Shown: positions 26,284-39,504 of the stretch, one piece after another
Numbering within the stretch: position 1 is the stretch's first letter
How the letters are laid out: every line of letters begins with the position of its first letter
Source of the DNA: Whitmania pigra
Lineage: Eukaryota; Annelida; Clitellata; Hirudinida; Haemopidae
Reading direction: 5' to 3'
NCBI GenBank assembly: GCA_021613335.1
Contig: JAJTWR010000028.1
Coordinates: 96,001-160,000, forward strand
Length of the DNA stretch: 64,000 bases
Translations under genes and position numbers: made by a program
Notes under the pieces: model-generated
What the model was told of the DNA's origin: nothing
Databases searched by the model: none
The model's input: only the letters and a program-made list of their open reading frames with translations

Positions 26284-29200
26284 ATGCGGCTTATCAGCAT
26301 GGAAATCGTTTTACTGTTTGTAGCACTTATGTTAAAAAGTTTTTCAAAATGGTGTTGCCACGGTTTAAAATATAACTTTTTTTCAAGTAAGATTATTTAT
26401 GACACCAAATCTTCAAGTATATTTTTTTATGAGTTAACTCTCTACTTTAATAAACGGGCCAGAAATTTGAACCACAAAAGTATTGAACATTAATAATAAT
26501 AATAATAATAATATAATAATTAATAATAATAATAATAATAACGACAATTTTAAATTTCGTTTAAAGTAGTTTTGCCTCTTAAAAAATCTGCCACTCAAAG
26601 TAGCACACCTAATAACCTTGGAGCCCATTTAGCAATCGATGAAAATGTCAACACATGTTCTTTTGCGGGAACTTCAGCTCATAATTGGTCCTGGTGGAGA
26701 GTTGAACTTGATGGAGTGTTTGACATAACCGAAGTCGTTCTGAATTTTATTCCTAATACACCTTGTAGGTTTAGTTACAAAAGACACAAAAACAAATTAT
26801 TAGAGATCAATTGCTCTACTCAGTCTAATAAGTTAACTAAAAAAGTTATTTATAATAAATTTTATTTCACATAAGCTAGATAGTCAGTTCATGAATGATC
26901 TCAAAGTGTACGTCTCGCTGGACAACGACGATTACGAGCAGAACCTGTGCACTTCATACAAAAGACAGGATTCACGCCTTAATGGTAATTATTTGATTAA
27001 TAATAATAATAAAAACAATAAATTAAATTTTATACCCGACATTAATTAATTATTAGTAAATAATAAATAATTGAATTATCGTCTTTTTTTAGAGTCGCCA
27101 TTGAATTTAACTTGTTCAACACCCATTGCTGGTAAATTTGTGACCATCAGAAGGGACGGAGGTTTCTGGTTTGGTAATCTCGCCCTCTGTGAGGTCGAAG
27201 TTTATGGTGGGGGTCAATCAGGTAATTAAATCAAACCGCTGCTGATACCATTTACTTTGATTCTTATTTCTTTGTTGTATTTGAGAAGTAGAAGATGTAC
27301 GCGGTAAATCGAAATTTGATTTCATTTGATTCAGAAATTGCTTTATTTTTATTATTGTTGTAAGTTTATTAAGTAAGAATTATTTTTAATTACTATTATC
27401 TTTTAATTATTAAAATAATATACATGACAAATGAATAAATTGCTACATTTGGGTTAATTTCAAAAATATTTTTGCCTAAATTTTAGATCGATAGAGGTTT
27501 TTCAGAATCGTACAAATTATGCTGTTGGCCATTATGTGTATCATATTTACGTGGTTAAAAGAATCATGCTTAATCTAAAAAATAATAGAGATGAATTTTC
27601 TATTCACATATGTATGTATGTTTTAAATTGGATGTACTTTTATGACAATTTTAGTATGAGTATATTTATTAGTTATACAATTTATAAATTATTAATTTTA
27701 AGCCAGTTTGTCCCTCAAGAAGCCAACAACACAAAATGGCATTTTATTTCGAGAGACCTCACATTTAGCTGTTGATGGAAACGTTAGCACATGTACTAAA
27801 GTTCTTGAGAAAAAATACCAAATTGCTTGGTGGCGAGTCACACTCGATGACATTTATTACATTTCAAATGTGACGATTTTTTATGATCCAAATAGTCCTG
27901 GTTTGTGTTTAACTGTTGAATTTATATAATTGATAAATTATACCAGGCTTACAAAACAATTAATGTAAGTCTTCAAATTTTTTAAACAATTTTTTTATAT
28001 GTAGATTGTCTAGGCGATTAAATTAAGAATATTGATTTTTCTTTTTTTTATATTATAAATTTGATGTTATAACAAGTTTAATGGTTACAAACTTCATTTA
28101 AATGTGTTAGTATTAATATACCAATAAGCATGTTTTTCCACAAAATATTAAAATTTTATTTAATGTAGATTTCTTTGATTCTCAGATTCCCATTTGCTGA
28201 ACAATTTCGAAATTTATGTTTCAACTAATGCTGAGGATTTGCATCAACAACTCTGCACTACATTTTATGACTTCAACAATACATTTCACCGTAAGAGTGC
28301 TTTAATAAAATAAAACAATTAATATTGAATTTCTCTGGTAGAAAGGTTCTATCGAAATTTTATAAATGTTTGGAACGAATTTAAAAGTGTGCTTTTAATT
28401 AATTTAAATAACCCGTAATAATTTTGTAATCCAAAACTCTACTGTTTAGATGGATCAATATCTTTTCCATGTTTGAATGTACAATCTGGACGTTTTGTCA
28501 CCATTCAGAAATTTGGGGGCAGCAAACCAGAAGCCCTCTTCTTTTGCGAGGTGCTCGTCTGGGGTAGCGAATACAAGTTTTCAAATGGTAGGAATAAATA
28601 AATAATAAAATAAATAATGCATTAGATCATAAAAATATATTGTCAAAATTGTATCAACATCGTTTATATTTAAGTTTGCAAAAGTGACGAATTAATCTGT
28701 TTGGAAGAAGGAGTCTGCATCCCTAGGTACAAAATATGTAACGGAATCAGAGATTGTCCGGGTAACATTGACGAAAAGGACTGCCGTGAGTTAAATGTTA
28801 ATGCTAATTATCTGATTTTTAGTATTAATACTAAATGGTCAATTATTCCATGAAATTATACACATTACACACTGAGATGATGCAGCAGTTATGCCAACCA
28901 ACCTCTTGAAGAAAAATGTAAAATAACCTGTGTGAAATATTGGATTTGATCTCAACATCAATATTATGTATCAACTTTTAAAGCCTGTTCAGAATTCCAG
29001 TACAAGTGCAAAGAATCACAGTGTATTCATAAGGATTGGTTATGCGACGGAACGAAAGATTGTCCAAAAGGAGACGACGAAGAAGTTGCTTCATGTCGCA
29101 TGTTTTGTTTCTTTGTTGTTTCTTGTTCTAGTTTTATTAAATTAGCTTTTTTCCATGTCAATTAAAGAAGTTTAATTTAATCAAATTTACTCAAAAAGGA

Positions 29201-31276
29201 ATATGTGGTTCGACCGAGTTTAAGTGTCTTAAGAACAATGTATGTATTGAACTCACACTGAGATGTAACGGCATCATAGATTGCATGGATTCATCCGATG
29301 AGACTGGATGCCGTAAGAAACCAACTTTCTAATTTAGTTTTAATTAATTTCTCGACTTTTATTAACAATAAACAATTACATTGAAACAGTAGAACTTGAA
29401 AGTTCACTTTCCCGTTTAAATAATCCGAGATTCCTCAAAGCAACGTTCAAAGGACAGAAGAAATTTTACGTGTGTTCAGATAACTGGTTGCTTTCACATA
29501 GTCTGTACGCTTGCAGGCAAATGGGTAAAACGTAATCACTTTTCGCACTTCAACAAAGACAAAATTTATTTCTCAGAAGTTATGCACGAACTGAAGAACC
29601 GATTAGTATAACAACATAACGTTAAATGACTTCCCAACAGCATCTACGAAGAGACAGCCTCCGCATCTCTTGCAACTGCAAAAATATTGAGACTGAAAGC
29701 TCGTACAAATTTTGAGGATGAAAATTTATTTATGAAAAATTTTGATAAAAGGTAACAATTTAAACATAAATTGTGACAGAATTCAACTCCAAATTTTCTC
29801 ACGTTGCAGCTCATACTGCGAATCGCAGAAATTCGTCCAACTCACCTGTCCAGAGCTATCAGACTCGGGTTATTTTGCATATAAATAAATATTTATCAAT
29901 TCAAAGTTTATGTTTATGTTTATTATGCAATGAGATGAAATTGAACATTCATGTACAGAGTGTGGCTTGCGTTCATTCCCTGACGATGTCCTTGGGCCTT
30001 ACATAATCAACGGAGAAAGGGCAAAGTTGGGGGCATGGCCGTGGCATGTTCAAATCTTCAACCTTATAACTGGTTCCATATGCGGAGGAAGTTTGATAAG
30101 AAGGGATTGGGTTTTAACTGCTGCTCATTGTTTAGAGTTGGTAACATTTTAAGTGTTGTTAATAATGACTTGACGACTTTCATTTGCTTTGTCAAATGCA
30201 AGATTCTTTTTTTGTAATAATGATAACTCTCCCAGTGGTGTAACACACGTATCCCAAGTTAAATTCAAGTACGGGAGCATTATTAGCGACGATCGTTCGA
30301 CCGAAATAAATTCTGCAAAGCGATATGGAGTTCACCCAAATTATAGGCGAAGAGATCTTTCAAACGATGTAGCTCTTATCCAGCTAAAATATCCAATTCG
30401 ATTCAACAAAGTCACGAGACCAATTTGTCTGCCGACTAAAAAATTGGACGAAGTTGTTCTGCGATCTTTTAAGTATTGCGTTGTCAGTGGATTCGGAGAC
30501 ATTAACAAAGGTTAGTGTTTCTGTCTGCAACTATTTAATCGACATTACAAATATTGTTGCCTTAAATTGTGTAATGTAATTTGATAAAGTAATGTAAACT
30601 GTAATGTAGTTTAATAGCGTAATGTATTTACTCATAATCATATTTGCCATCACCTTTAATTCGATTTATATCAACTTAAAACAAAATGGAATGCAACAGA
30701 CGGATGGAGAACAACGTATCTCTTGCAAGGAAAAATGAATTTAATGTCGAATGATGAATGCATTTCAAATTTGAAGATTGTGAGTAGGGATCCTGAAGAA
30801 TTATACAGGAGGCAACTTGCAAATGGAACTCTCATCTGTGCAGGTTCCTCGCCCACAAACATCGGAACAACTTCTTGCAAGGTCAGCTTGTTTTTTTGAT
30901 AGGGAATGAATGGCAATATGATTTTGTTACAAACCGAGATTAATACTTAAATTGTTCATATTATCAATAATAATTGAGATGACCTATTACAACTAATTAT
31001 TTTATCTGTAAAATCTGTTACAGAATATTTGCATCATTTAGTTTTAGCATATTTTGCAATTTTATTTTATTTTATTTTTTACAGCAAGACAGTGGGGGAC
31101 CTCTTGTTTGTAGGAACGAACATGAGATATGGACCCAAATAGGTATTGTTAGAGGTGCTTTTTGGGGAAAACGCAACGATCCTTGTGCAAACAGTGTTTT
31201 GACGAGGGTGGATAGTTTCCTCTTTTTTATTGAATCCTTCATTGAGGCTCCAAGAAATGAGACGTCAAGAACTTAA
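26284..31276 (+). CDS. Mosaic serine protease, array gene E (FTP2-LDLa3-SRCR-S1 protease)
   Basis: Exons: 26284-26386, 26567-26764, 26880-26984, 27093-27221, 27703-27900, 28186-28290, 28450-28587, 28675-28785, 28984-29097, 29199-29312, 29390-29531, 29641-29751, 29810-29868, 29959-30136, 30236-30510, 30700-30881, 31085-31276; 2454 nt, 817 aa. An in-frame ATG at 26299 (MEIVLLFVALMLKSFS) gives the better signal peptide. Domains are as in the other copies. Protease motifs: LTAAHC, SNDVALIQLKYP, but QDSGGP instead of GDSGGP, so Gly193 of the oxyanion hole is Gln. Activation site GPY|IINGE; residue 189 Thr; 214-216 Arg-Gly-Ala. Intron 9 needs a GC donor at 29098; with a GT donor the join makes a stop. 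The C-terminal tail is extended (about eight residues). It is the most divergent copy with A-like features (GPY, FEKR/FDKR). Confidence 0.88.
26490..26545. repeat. (TAA)n microsatellite in intron 1 of gene E
   Basis: About 55 nt of nearly pure TAA repeats just before the exon 2 acceptor of gene E. Confidence 0.85.
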
Positions 31277-33920
31277 TTTAAAAAAAAACACAAGAAAGCT
31301 GTCAAAGTAAACAGATAAATTATAAAAACAATCAATATAATAACAATTAATTAATTTTATATGAGTAAAATGCAATATTATTGTCCTGTCTATTTTGCGT
31401 TGGAGTTAATTCAATGACAATGCAAATTTAAAAAACGACAGTCGTGTCCCCTGAAGAGCTTCTTGTGAATGAAATGGTTATGAAATTCAAATTCTTAGAG
31501 TTGACTTTTATTACGCACTCAAAATGGAAATCTGAGTGGTGAACATCCAAAACGTCAAATAAAGGGCTGTTTTAACAACCCAATGCAATACGAAAATCCA
31601 CAAAGTACCTTACTACTAAATTGTTGTATTTCATTGAAGTTCTCAGCATAGCTTGATGAATAGTACAAAGCACAAAGCAACCATAAGATCCGGAGCTAAG
31701 AACCCCTGATGCCGTAGTCCAAATTATCCCTCAGTAGATTTTAATCACATAAGTAGTTTACTTATTAAGTCTCTGATGCTCATGCTTCTGGTGCACCTTA
31801 AAATAAAATAATTTATTTTATTAATATTAATTTGCATTTTTTTCTATATTTTATTCCAGAAACAAATTTTGCTACAATATCCCCTTCCTCCCCAGCAGAT
31901 GTTTTCTGACTTATTTCAAATTTATCAAGCCGAAGAAATTGAAGAATTTTTGGTTTTGACCAAGAAAGGATATTTTCAATTCTAGACATAATTGTAAAAG
32001 TAGCACTATTAACAACTACATTAATTGAAACTTAAACTTGTATTAATTACAACAAAATATTTATTAAATTAATGATCCACTATTGGGTCGCAACAGTAAG
32101 TCGAGGTAATTAAGCCCATATCTAATTAGATGTATGATTTAATCACTATATCAAGCATCAGTTTTTAATTTGTGAATCGGAAAAAATATTTTCAAAATTC
32201 CGATTTGTGAATTATGTTTTATTACTTAGAAATTCACCCCAGTATTAATCAACTTTTTGAAATTAATTTGGCAATTTTCGGAAAGTGTAACTTGCCAGCA
32301 CAGTAACATAAATTTTTTTTTTTAATTTTGAAACAGTAAATGTGAAAACTAATTTTCGAGACAACTCTGAGAGTAAATTTTGTAAATGATTACAATTTAA
32401 TAATAACTAACTTGAGAAACAACTTATAAAAATTTATATTGCATAATAATTCTAGCCAATATGGAATTATTTTGACGTATTTAAATTATTTTCTAAGCAT
32501 CATCTTAATTTAAGATATTTTATCACTTTTGCTACATAAAAAATACTAATTCAAAAATATTAAGACATTAATATTAGTAACTATACTACTGTCATGAAAT
32601 AGATTCAATGAAAATTGTAGCCGAAAGAATTTTTGATTGATGAATGGCTGAGTTCTTTTGTTACTTTCTGTCACGAATGAATCTGAAATTCTTTGGATTG
32701 TATTTTTTAAAATGGGTTTCGTTTTCCGACGATGCCTGGTGAAGAATTAATTGTAGTTGTTATTTTATTAATTACATCCAGTAATCACTTTAAAAATGTG
32801 TACCCATTGATACTGATGCAATTAAATACATTTATCACTTCTTAGTCTGCTCATTAATACATTTTGACCCATTTCTCAAGATGTCAGGCTTGTGTCCTGG
32901 GGACAACCCCAGACATGGCTCCAACCTTTGTATTGATATGCGTATGTGATACGGCTTGTGGAGCCAGCCAATTACACCTGGAGACTACCCGGAAAGTTAA
33001 AAAAAACATTAGTTTCCATTGGCATATACGCAGATTAAATCGATGTACTAAAGACCGCCATGGAAATCGGGCGGAGTTATATTACTGACATTTATTTATT
33101 GGACAATAATATATATATGTCAATGCTAATTAAGGAATATGTCTATAAATATGTGAAAAAACAGTAAAGGTAAAAAAGCCTAGAGTTACAGTTGATTTGT
33201 TAGCTTTGAGAAGCTATAGTGATTATTCAGTTAGTCTGGCTATAACTGAGTTTAACAGTTAACCTGCTTTTGTTACATTTCTGTACATTTGTTGTTATTT
33301 ATTAAATAATTATATTTAAGAGTCTAGTTTTAGAAACTATTGACGGCAGCAGTACTCCCACTTACGTGCTTCAAGGGAAGACACGAGATATCTTAAGGAT
33401 TTAATGGTTTAGCTTAATTACTTTTTTTGAACCAAAATATACGTGAAGCGGTTGTATTAATATGCCAATTAATATTTTAAATTTAACCAAATTGCATAAA
33501 ATATAATACGTTCTATTTAATTCGTAAAAGAAAAATAAGTAATTCTCATCAAAAACATTTAATTGGCGATCTAGACTTTCGAGCGGGAATAAAACATTTT
33601 CGGAGTCACCATTTTTAGTCAATAATCAGATATAAATGTGTTCGTAAGACAAGCTACTTGATTCTAGGAAATATGATGATTGTTTAACAATTTTAATTGG
33701 ACGTCTTGTTAAGCGCGAATCACACATACCCTCAGCAATCATTCAGGCATAGATATTTCCAGACACGAAGTCAAAGACAAACGTGTCATTCCAGGAAATA
33801 TCCACATCTGAAAAGTGTCAGTTTGCAAAAAAGCGAAAAGTTTGAAGCATAAAATTTGCTTCACCAGACATGGGGAATATATAGGCACAGGCTAAGTGAG
33901 CCATTTTGAAGGTAGGCAGA
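31277..33920. other. Intergenic region after the protease array
   Basis: Mostly AT-rich, featureless DNA. A less AT-rich segment at about 32840-33090 has short open stretches on the + strand (for example an ATG at 32881 giving MSGLCPGDNPRHGSNLC before a stop) that look like a relic of something coding or of a transposable element. I could not identify it. Nothing else recognised. Confidence 0.5.
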
Positions 33921-34115
33921 TCATGGAGAGTTGACTCAGAGGGTTGCGTTCATGCAAACGGCGATGAAAGCAGCAGTCGTTACATGTCGAGTTCGCAACA
34001 CAGCTCGCACCGCCAGGGAGCGCCCTCGCATAGGGCGGTTCGATTAATAAGTGCTTTCACACCCTATACGGATACATAAGGCATTCAAACGATCGGCTAA
34101 ATACAAATACAAAAT
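33921..34115 (+). mobile_element. tRNA-derived SINE, copy 1
   Basis: Shares its whole length with 59931-60122: a promoter-like 5' part (GAGGGTTGCG, then the B-box-like GTTCGCAAC), a middle part with GGTTCGATTAA and TTTCACACCC/CTTCACATCC, and a 3' end TAAGGCA-T/C-TCAAA...GGCTAAATA followed by an A-rich tail. The A box, B box and A-rich tail are the hallmarks of a tRNA-derived SINE. This copy is the more diverged one. Confidence 0.75.
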
Positions 34116-34934
34116 ACATCCAGTGGATTGAGTAGCTTGCTGGTTGAAGTTGATATAATAAGCATTTCATGAAATTGAAAAGTGAAGAAAATATTTTTAT
34201 AATTCAGAATAACAGCAAAATCAAAAAGATGCCAGAGACTCAAAATCTTCCTAAAAAAAAGTTTCACCTGTTTAGCAAAACAACGTTGAAACAAGTAAAA
34301 ATGACGATCAAAACGTAAAACTTGGTAAATGATCATAAATAAAATAGATAAAATTAAATTTAACTTCAATCTATATTTTTACTATTTATACTTTCCAGTT
34401 AACTCATTTATTTATTTATTTAACATTCCCAATTATGATTTATGTTGATGGGAAATAATTAGTAAGTAACAAACAATATTTGAATAATATTTGCATAATA
34501 AGCAGGCGTTGCAATAGTGATGTAAAATGTCATAAATTTTTATTTAAAATATGAAGCATTTATTCATTTTTGACCAGTTTCCACCAGAATTAATTTACCA
34601 AAAATCTTTCTTTTATGGAATTAAAAAAAAAATAAACGCAGTTTAATGCACTGAAATTTCAGGGTCACCATTCTAAGACTAAAAATTATGATTTAAAATA
34701 TCATTTATTTAAAAATTATTTATTGAATAAAATTCAGTTTTATGGAATTGAAAAAAAAATAAAGTAAACGAAGTCTTCCGCACTGAAATATTGTCAGGGA
34801 AATCGTCATACGACTGGAAATTAAGAATCAAATTATTATTTTAATCGTGAATTATTTTCTTAATAAAATTTTGTCGATCCATCGGCCATCCTCCATTCCT
34901 CTGAAGAAGATGAAAATGTTTTAAATCTATTATT

Positions 34935-35268
<334 letters not shown>

Positions 35269-35929
35269 ACTATTATTAGTTCATTCCACAAGATGCAAGG
35301 CCATCGGAAGATGAATGGACTAAAGTTTTGTTGATACAAAAGATCCAAAAGGTACAAAAAGGTTGACCATAAATCTTCCTTCAGTAAATCTTCCTGTTTT
35401 AGCCTCAATCTAGACTTAATTTTAAATTGTATTGAGGTTATGTTATAAATCTACATTGTTGGCACGAATTAATTTATGTGGCGCGAATTTAACGGATATT
35501 CAAACGAGGTACTTACCCGGGGCTTTGAGTCTTTTTATTGATCTGTTTTTATTTTAATGATTTGTACATTGTTGAATTGTTAGAAGAAAACTTCGAAATA
35601 TAAATTTTACTTTTAACTCACATCGAATGGATATTGTTTTATATATGTAATACATTATATAATAATTTAAAAGAATTATCTCAATACATCATCAACTTAT
35701 TTTTTATTTATTCAGTAATTTATTGTGTTTGATTTAGCATGAATTGCTTACTGAAAAGGCACTTAATCTGCCATTGTTTGTTTTCCATTTTGTCTTCATC
35801 GAACCATCACAAATAAATTTTCGGTGACCTGAAACGGCAAGCAACAATACTTTCCTTGTGGAGAAGTTCCTACTAGGAGGAATTCGATGGATAAGATTAA
35901 AATGAAAATGAACATGAATATGAATATGA

Positions 35930-36500
<571 letters not shown>

Positions 36501-36539
36501 CATCATCTCTATTTATTTGTTTTTTTTTGTAAGAATTAT

Positions 36540-37250
36540 TATTAATTATTATTAATTCCGTGTCACCATTCAACTAACCGAGGAAAAAACGAAAATTGGC
36601 AATTGCGGCTGCATGTGACACATTACGTCTTTAGCCATCACCGCTTCACGCACGAACGCAACTAGTTCGGGTAACCTGCATGTTAATAACCTAATGACAA
36701 TTCTTTAACAAATTAATTTAAATTACAAATGTAATCTTTTAGTCTGAATATTAACAGATATTTTTAAAAAGTTATTTTTGTCGACACTTTCATTTTAACC
36801 AAGGAGGCTATTAATTTCAGAGTATATTGCTATTCTCATTTTAATGAACTTTCCATTGCATTGCCGTCACATATCCCGACTTCCTTCAAAAATGAAATTA
36901 TGTTCCTAAATTTGAATTTTTGTTTCCATTTTCTGGAAAATTCATTAAATTTAACAAAAATGTTGTTACTGTCCGTTTACGTCTGAATACCGCTGAATAA
37001 TAACGTCGATGAAAAATAGTTTATTTCCATAATTTTAATTTTAACTAGTCTCTTGATAACCGTCGTTTTATAATGTAAATATAAATATGATATAATATAA
37101 AATAGTTAAAGAATTCCCACGAAAACTAACTTTTTACGACAATTTACATTGGACAACTTCACGATGGTCACGCAATAAAATAATTCACAACAACACCAAA
37201 CTAGGAATCTCTCAATTGATATTGGCAACATTGGATGATGAACGAGAATA
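36540..37250. other. Gene-free stretch 3' of the GPCR gene
   Basis: AT-rich DNA between the compound minisatellite and the GPCR stop codon on the minus strand. It would contain the GPCR 3'UTR. No other feature recognised. Confidence 0.5.
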
Positions 37251-39504
37251 TTATCTGTCCTCGAAAGGTTGAACGCACATTCCAGGAGTCTCCAAGCCCG
37301 TGACAAACAAATCAACATCCAGTTTATCAAGCAGCTCAGGTGAACCTGATTCCCTAGGATTTATATTAAAGTCATTGAAGTTTATTTTGCGTCTTTCTGG
37401 GATTATTTGCTTGCTTCCATCTACTTCCAGTCGCTGTCGATGATTCAAGTCAATGGCGACAAGTTCGACTTGTCCGAGAGACATCTTTCGTCCTAAATTT
37501 AGCCTGCACTGCCCATTTTGAGTATTTCGAACAGCAAAGCAAAATAAAAACCTGCTTCTCAGATGGCAAGAATTGTTGAATCGTGCAAAACATCTTTTCA
37601 ATTCGCTTCTGAATTTCTGCCTCAGGAAGCAGTAGAGATAAAAGTTGACGGCGTGATTGATGTACATCAAAAAGAAGCAGATAAGTCTGCTATTGGTCTC
37701 CTTGCTAAAAAGCCTGACTTCACTGTCGATCAGAGAATAGGGAAAGCTAAAGAAGAGCCAACAGAACGAGAGGGTTAGGAGAGTCAGAGTGAGTCTCTGC
37801 TGACTGCATTCTTTTGATGGTCTTCGCATTACTCCCGACGAATCACTGTGACATGCTTTTGAAACGTGGGAATCACGTTTTTATGAACACCTGGATTGAA
37901 ACAAGCTTGGGTAGGAAAAGATAGACACATTTCTGGAATAGTATTGTTAACATGCCCTTGTTTTGGAGATTCAATCAATCCAGGATTGACACGAGCTGTT
38001 GAGATTTGGCGTTTTGAGCAATTTCCAGAATGGTTTTCGCCTGCTTTCAAGTCACTGCTACAAAGTTTGTCGTGAATTGCATTAATCCGGGTGGAAAACA
38101 GTGAGGCTACAATCTTGGTTGTCCTGATAATAGCTACGTTGAAAGAAAACAGAAGAACAGAAGGTAGAAGAGAATAAATGAAGAGATTGATGTTTGTAAT
38201 CAAAGTATTCCTTTTAGCAGAACAAAACAAAGACTTCAAGGTAATGTTTTTTATATCGAAAGGTGAAGACAAATTAGAAACAAAATTTAATTCTAATTTC
38301 AGACTCGATGAATTCAGAAAATATTGTGATGCTTGTGGCGAGATAACATAGTAAGCTAATTCAGCCGTGCACAAGATGTTGGTGTTGATGACCAGTATTA
38401 CAAAGACGAGTATTGAAACTGTCAGTCTGGGGCGCCTAACCAGCCATGTATGACCTGCCTTCAGAGGCCAATGAACGACCAGAAGACGTTCCGCTGTCAC
38501 AAGAACAATTATCCAGGCTGAGATATGAGTGGCCGAGTAGAATAGGTATAGAATCAGTCTGCAAGAGTAATCGCTGGTGTGCAGAAGTTCGAATCCTGTG
38601 GCCAATTTCAGCCAGGTTTTGAACCCACTGAGGCAGAGAACTGTTGAGTCTGCAATTGCCAAAACCAGGAGGTAGATGGACGAGCAACTGGTTTGCATGG
38701 CCTTTCTTCTCAGAACAATTATTGCCAAAAAGTTTCCGATGATGCCGATCAGGAATACAATGGGAAAGAGATGAATGAACCAGCTACTTGAAGAGATTTT
38801 CCTTGTCACCAAAAAATATGGTTCCTTTGAAAACAGATAAATCTTAATTAAAGTGAAGTAGGAAATAAATAATCGTGATATTGCGTAATTTTGTATTTGT
38901 AAATTTATATTCTAGACTGAATTCTGACAATAGTCCTTTTGAATGACTTTATTCACTTCAAATGTTTTAAATGAAATTAGTAATTATCCAATTTTATTTA
39001 TATAATTGCAATTAATAAATAACCGTGTTATTAATTTCGCTAAAGAAACTCCAAAACAGCCAGAACTCGTCAAACTGAATAACTTTAATAAATTAAGTTT
39101 TTGACAAATTTAATGACAAAATTTATTTGAGACACTCGTAAGACTTCTTTATCTCATTACATTACACTTAATTGAGTACTTATTATTGATCCTAGTTGAT
39201 TTATACTAATAATGACCTACAGGATAGGAAATATTTTACATTTTAATAAAATATTTCATTATTTTTAGTAATTTTTAACCTACTGTTCTTTAGTCTCCCT
39301 AATTTAAAAGTTCTTGTAAAAATGTTTATTTTAATGAGCTTACAAATTCAACGTTAGAAGAAATGATAAAAATACAAGATATTCTCCAAACAAAAAAGTG
39401 ACAAAATCGTAATCCGGGGTCATACTCACCGGATTATTAAAGGATGGTTTTCCATCATCGCTACTGAAGGACAAGCTGATAGATGACACTTTTGAAGAAT
39501 TCAT
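37251..39504 (-). CDS. Rhodopsin-class neuropeptide-type GPCR (FMRFamide-receptor-like), one frameshift
   Basis: Read on the minus strand. Exon 1, 39504 to 39430, starts at an ATG (MNSSKVSSISLSF...) and ends at a strong GTGAGTATG donor. Exon 2 begins near 38824 after TTTTCAAAG and runs to a stop at 37251; phases agree. About 548 aa. Visible features: GN motif in TM1 (LIGIIGNFLAIIVL), LAIAD in TM2, ERL in place of DRY after TM3 (AERLLVVHWPL), a long intracellular loop 3, FCWLFFSFP in TM6 and NFYLYCFLRQKF in TM7 leading to a basic C-tail. One Cys before TM3 and one in ECL2 could form the usual disulfide. The frame breaks at about 37829-37832 in loop 3 (TAATG), between TM5 and TM6. This is a real pseudogenising change, a sequence error, or an unusual splice. 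Plasma-membrane receptor coupling to G proteins; the ligand is not predictable. Confidence 0.75.

Noticed and set aside
32840..33400. Possible solo LTR or retroelement relic
   Set aside because: No paired TG...CA ends, primer-binding site or target duplication found; left as unclassified.
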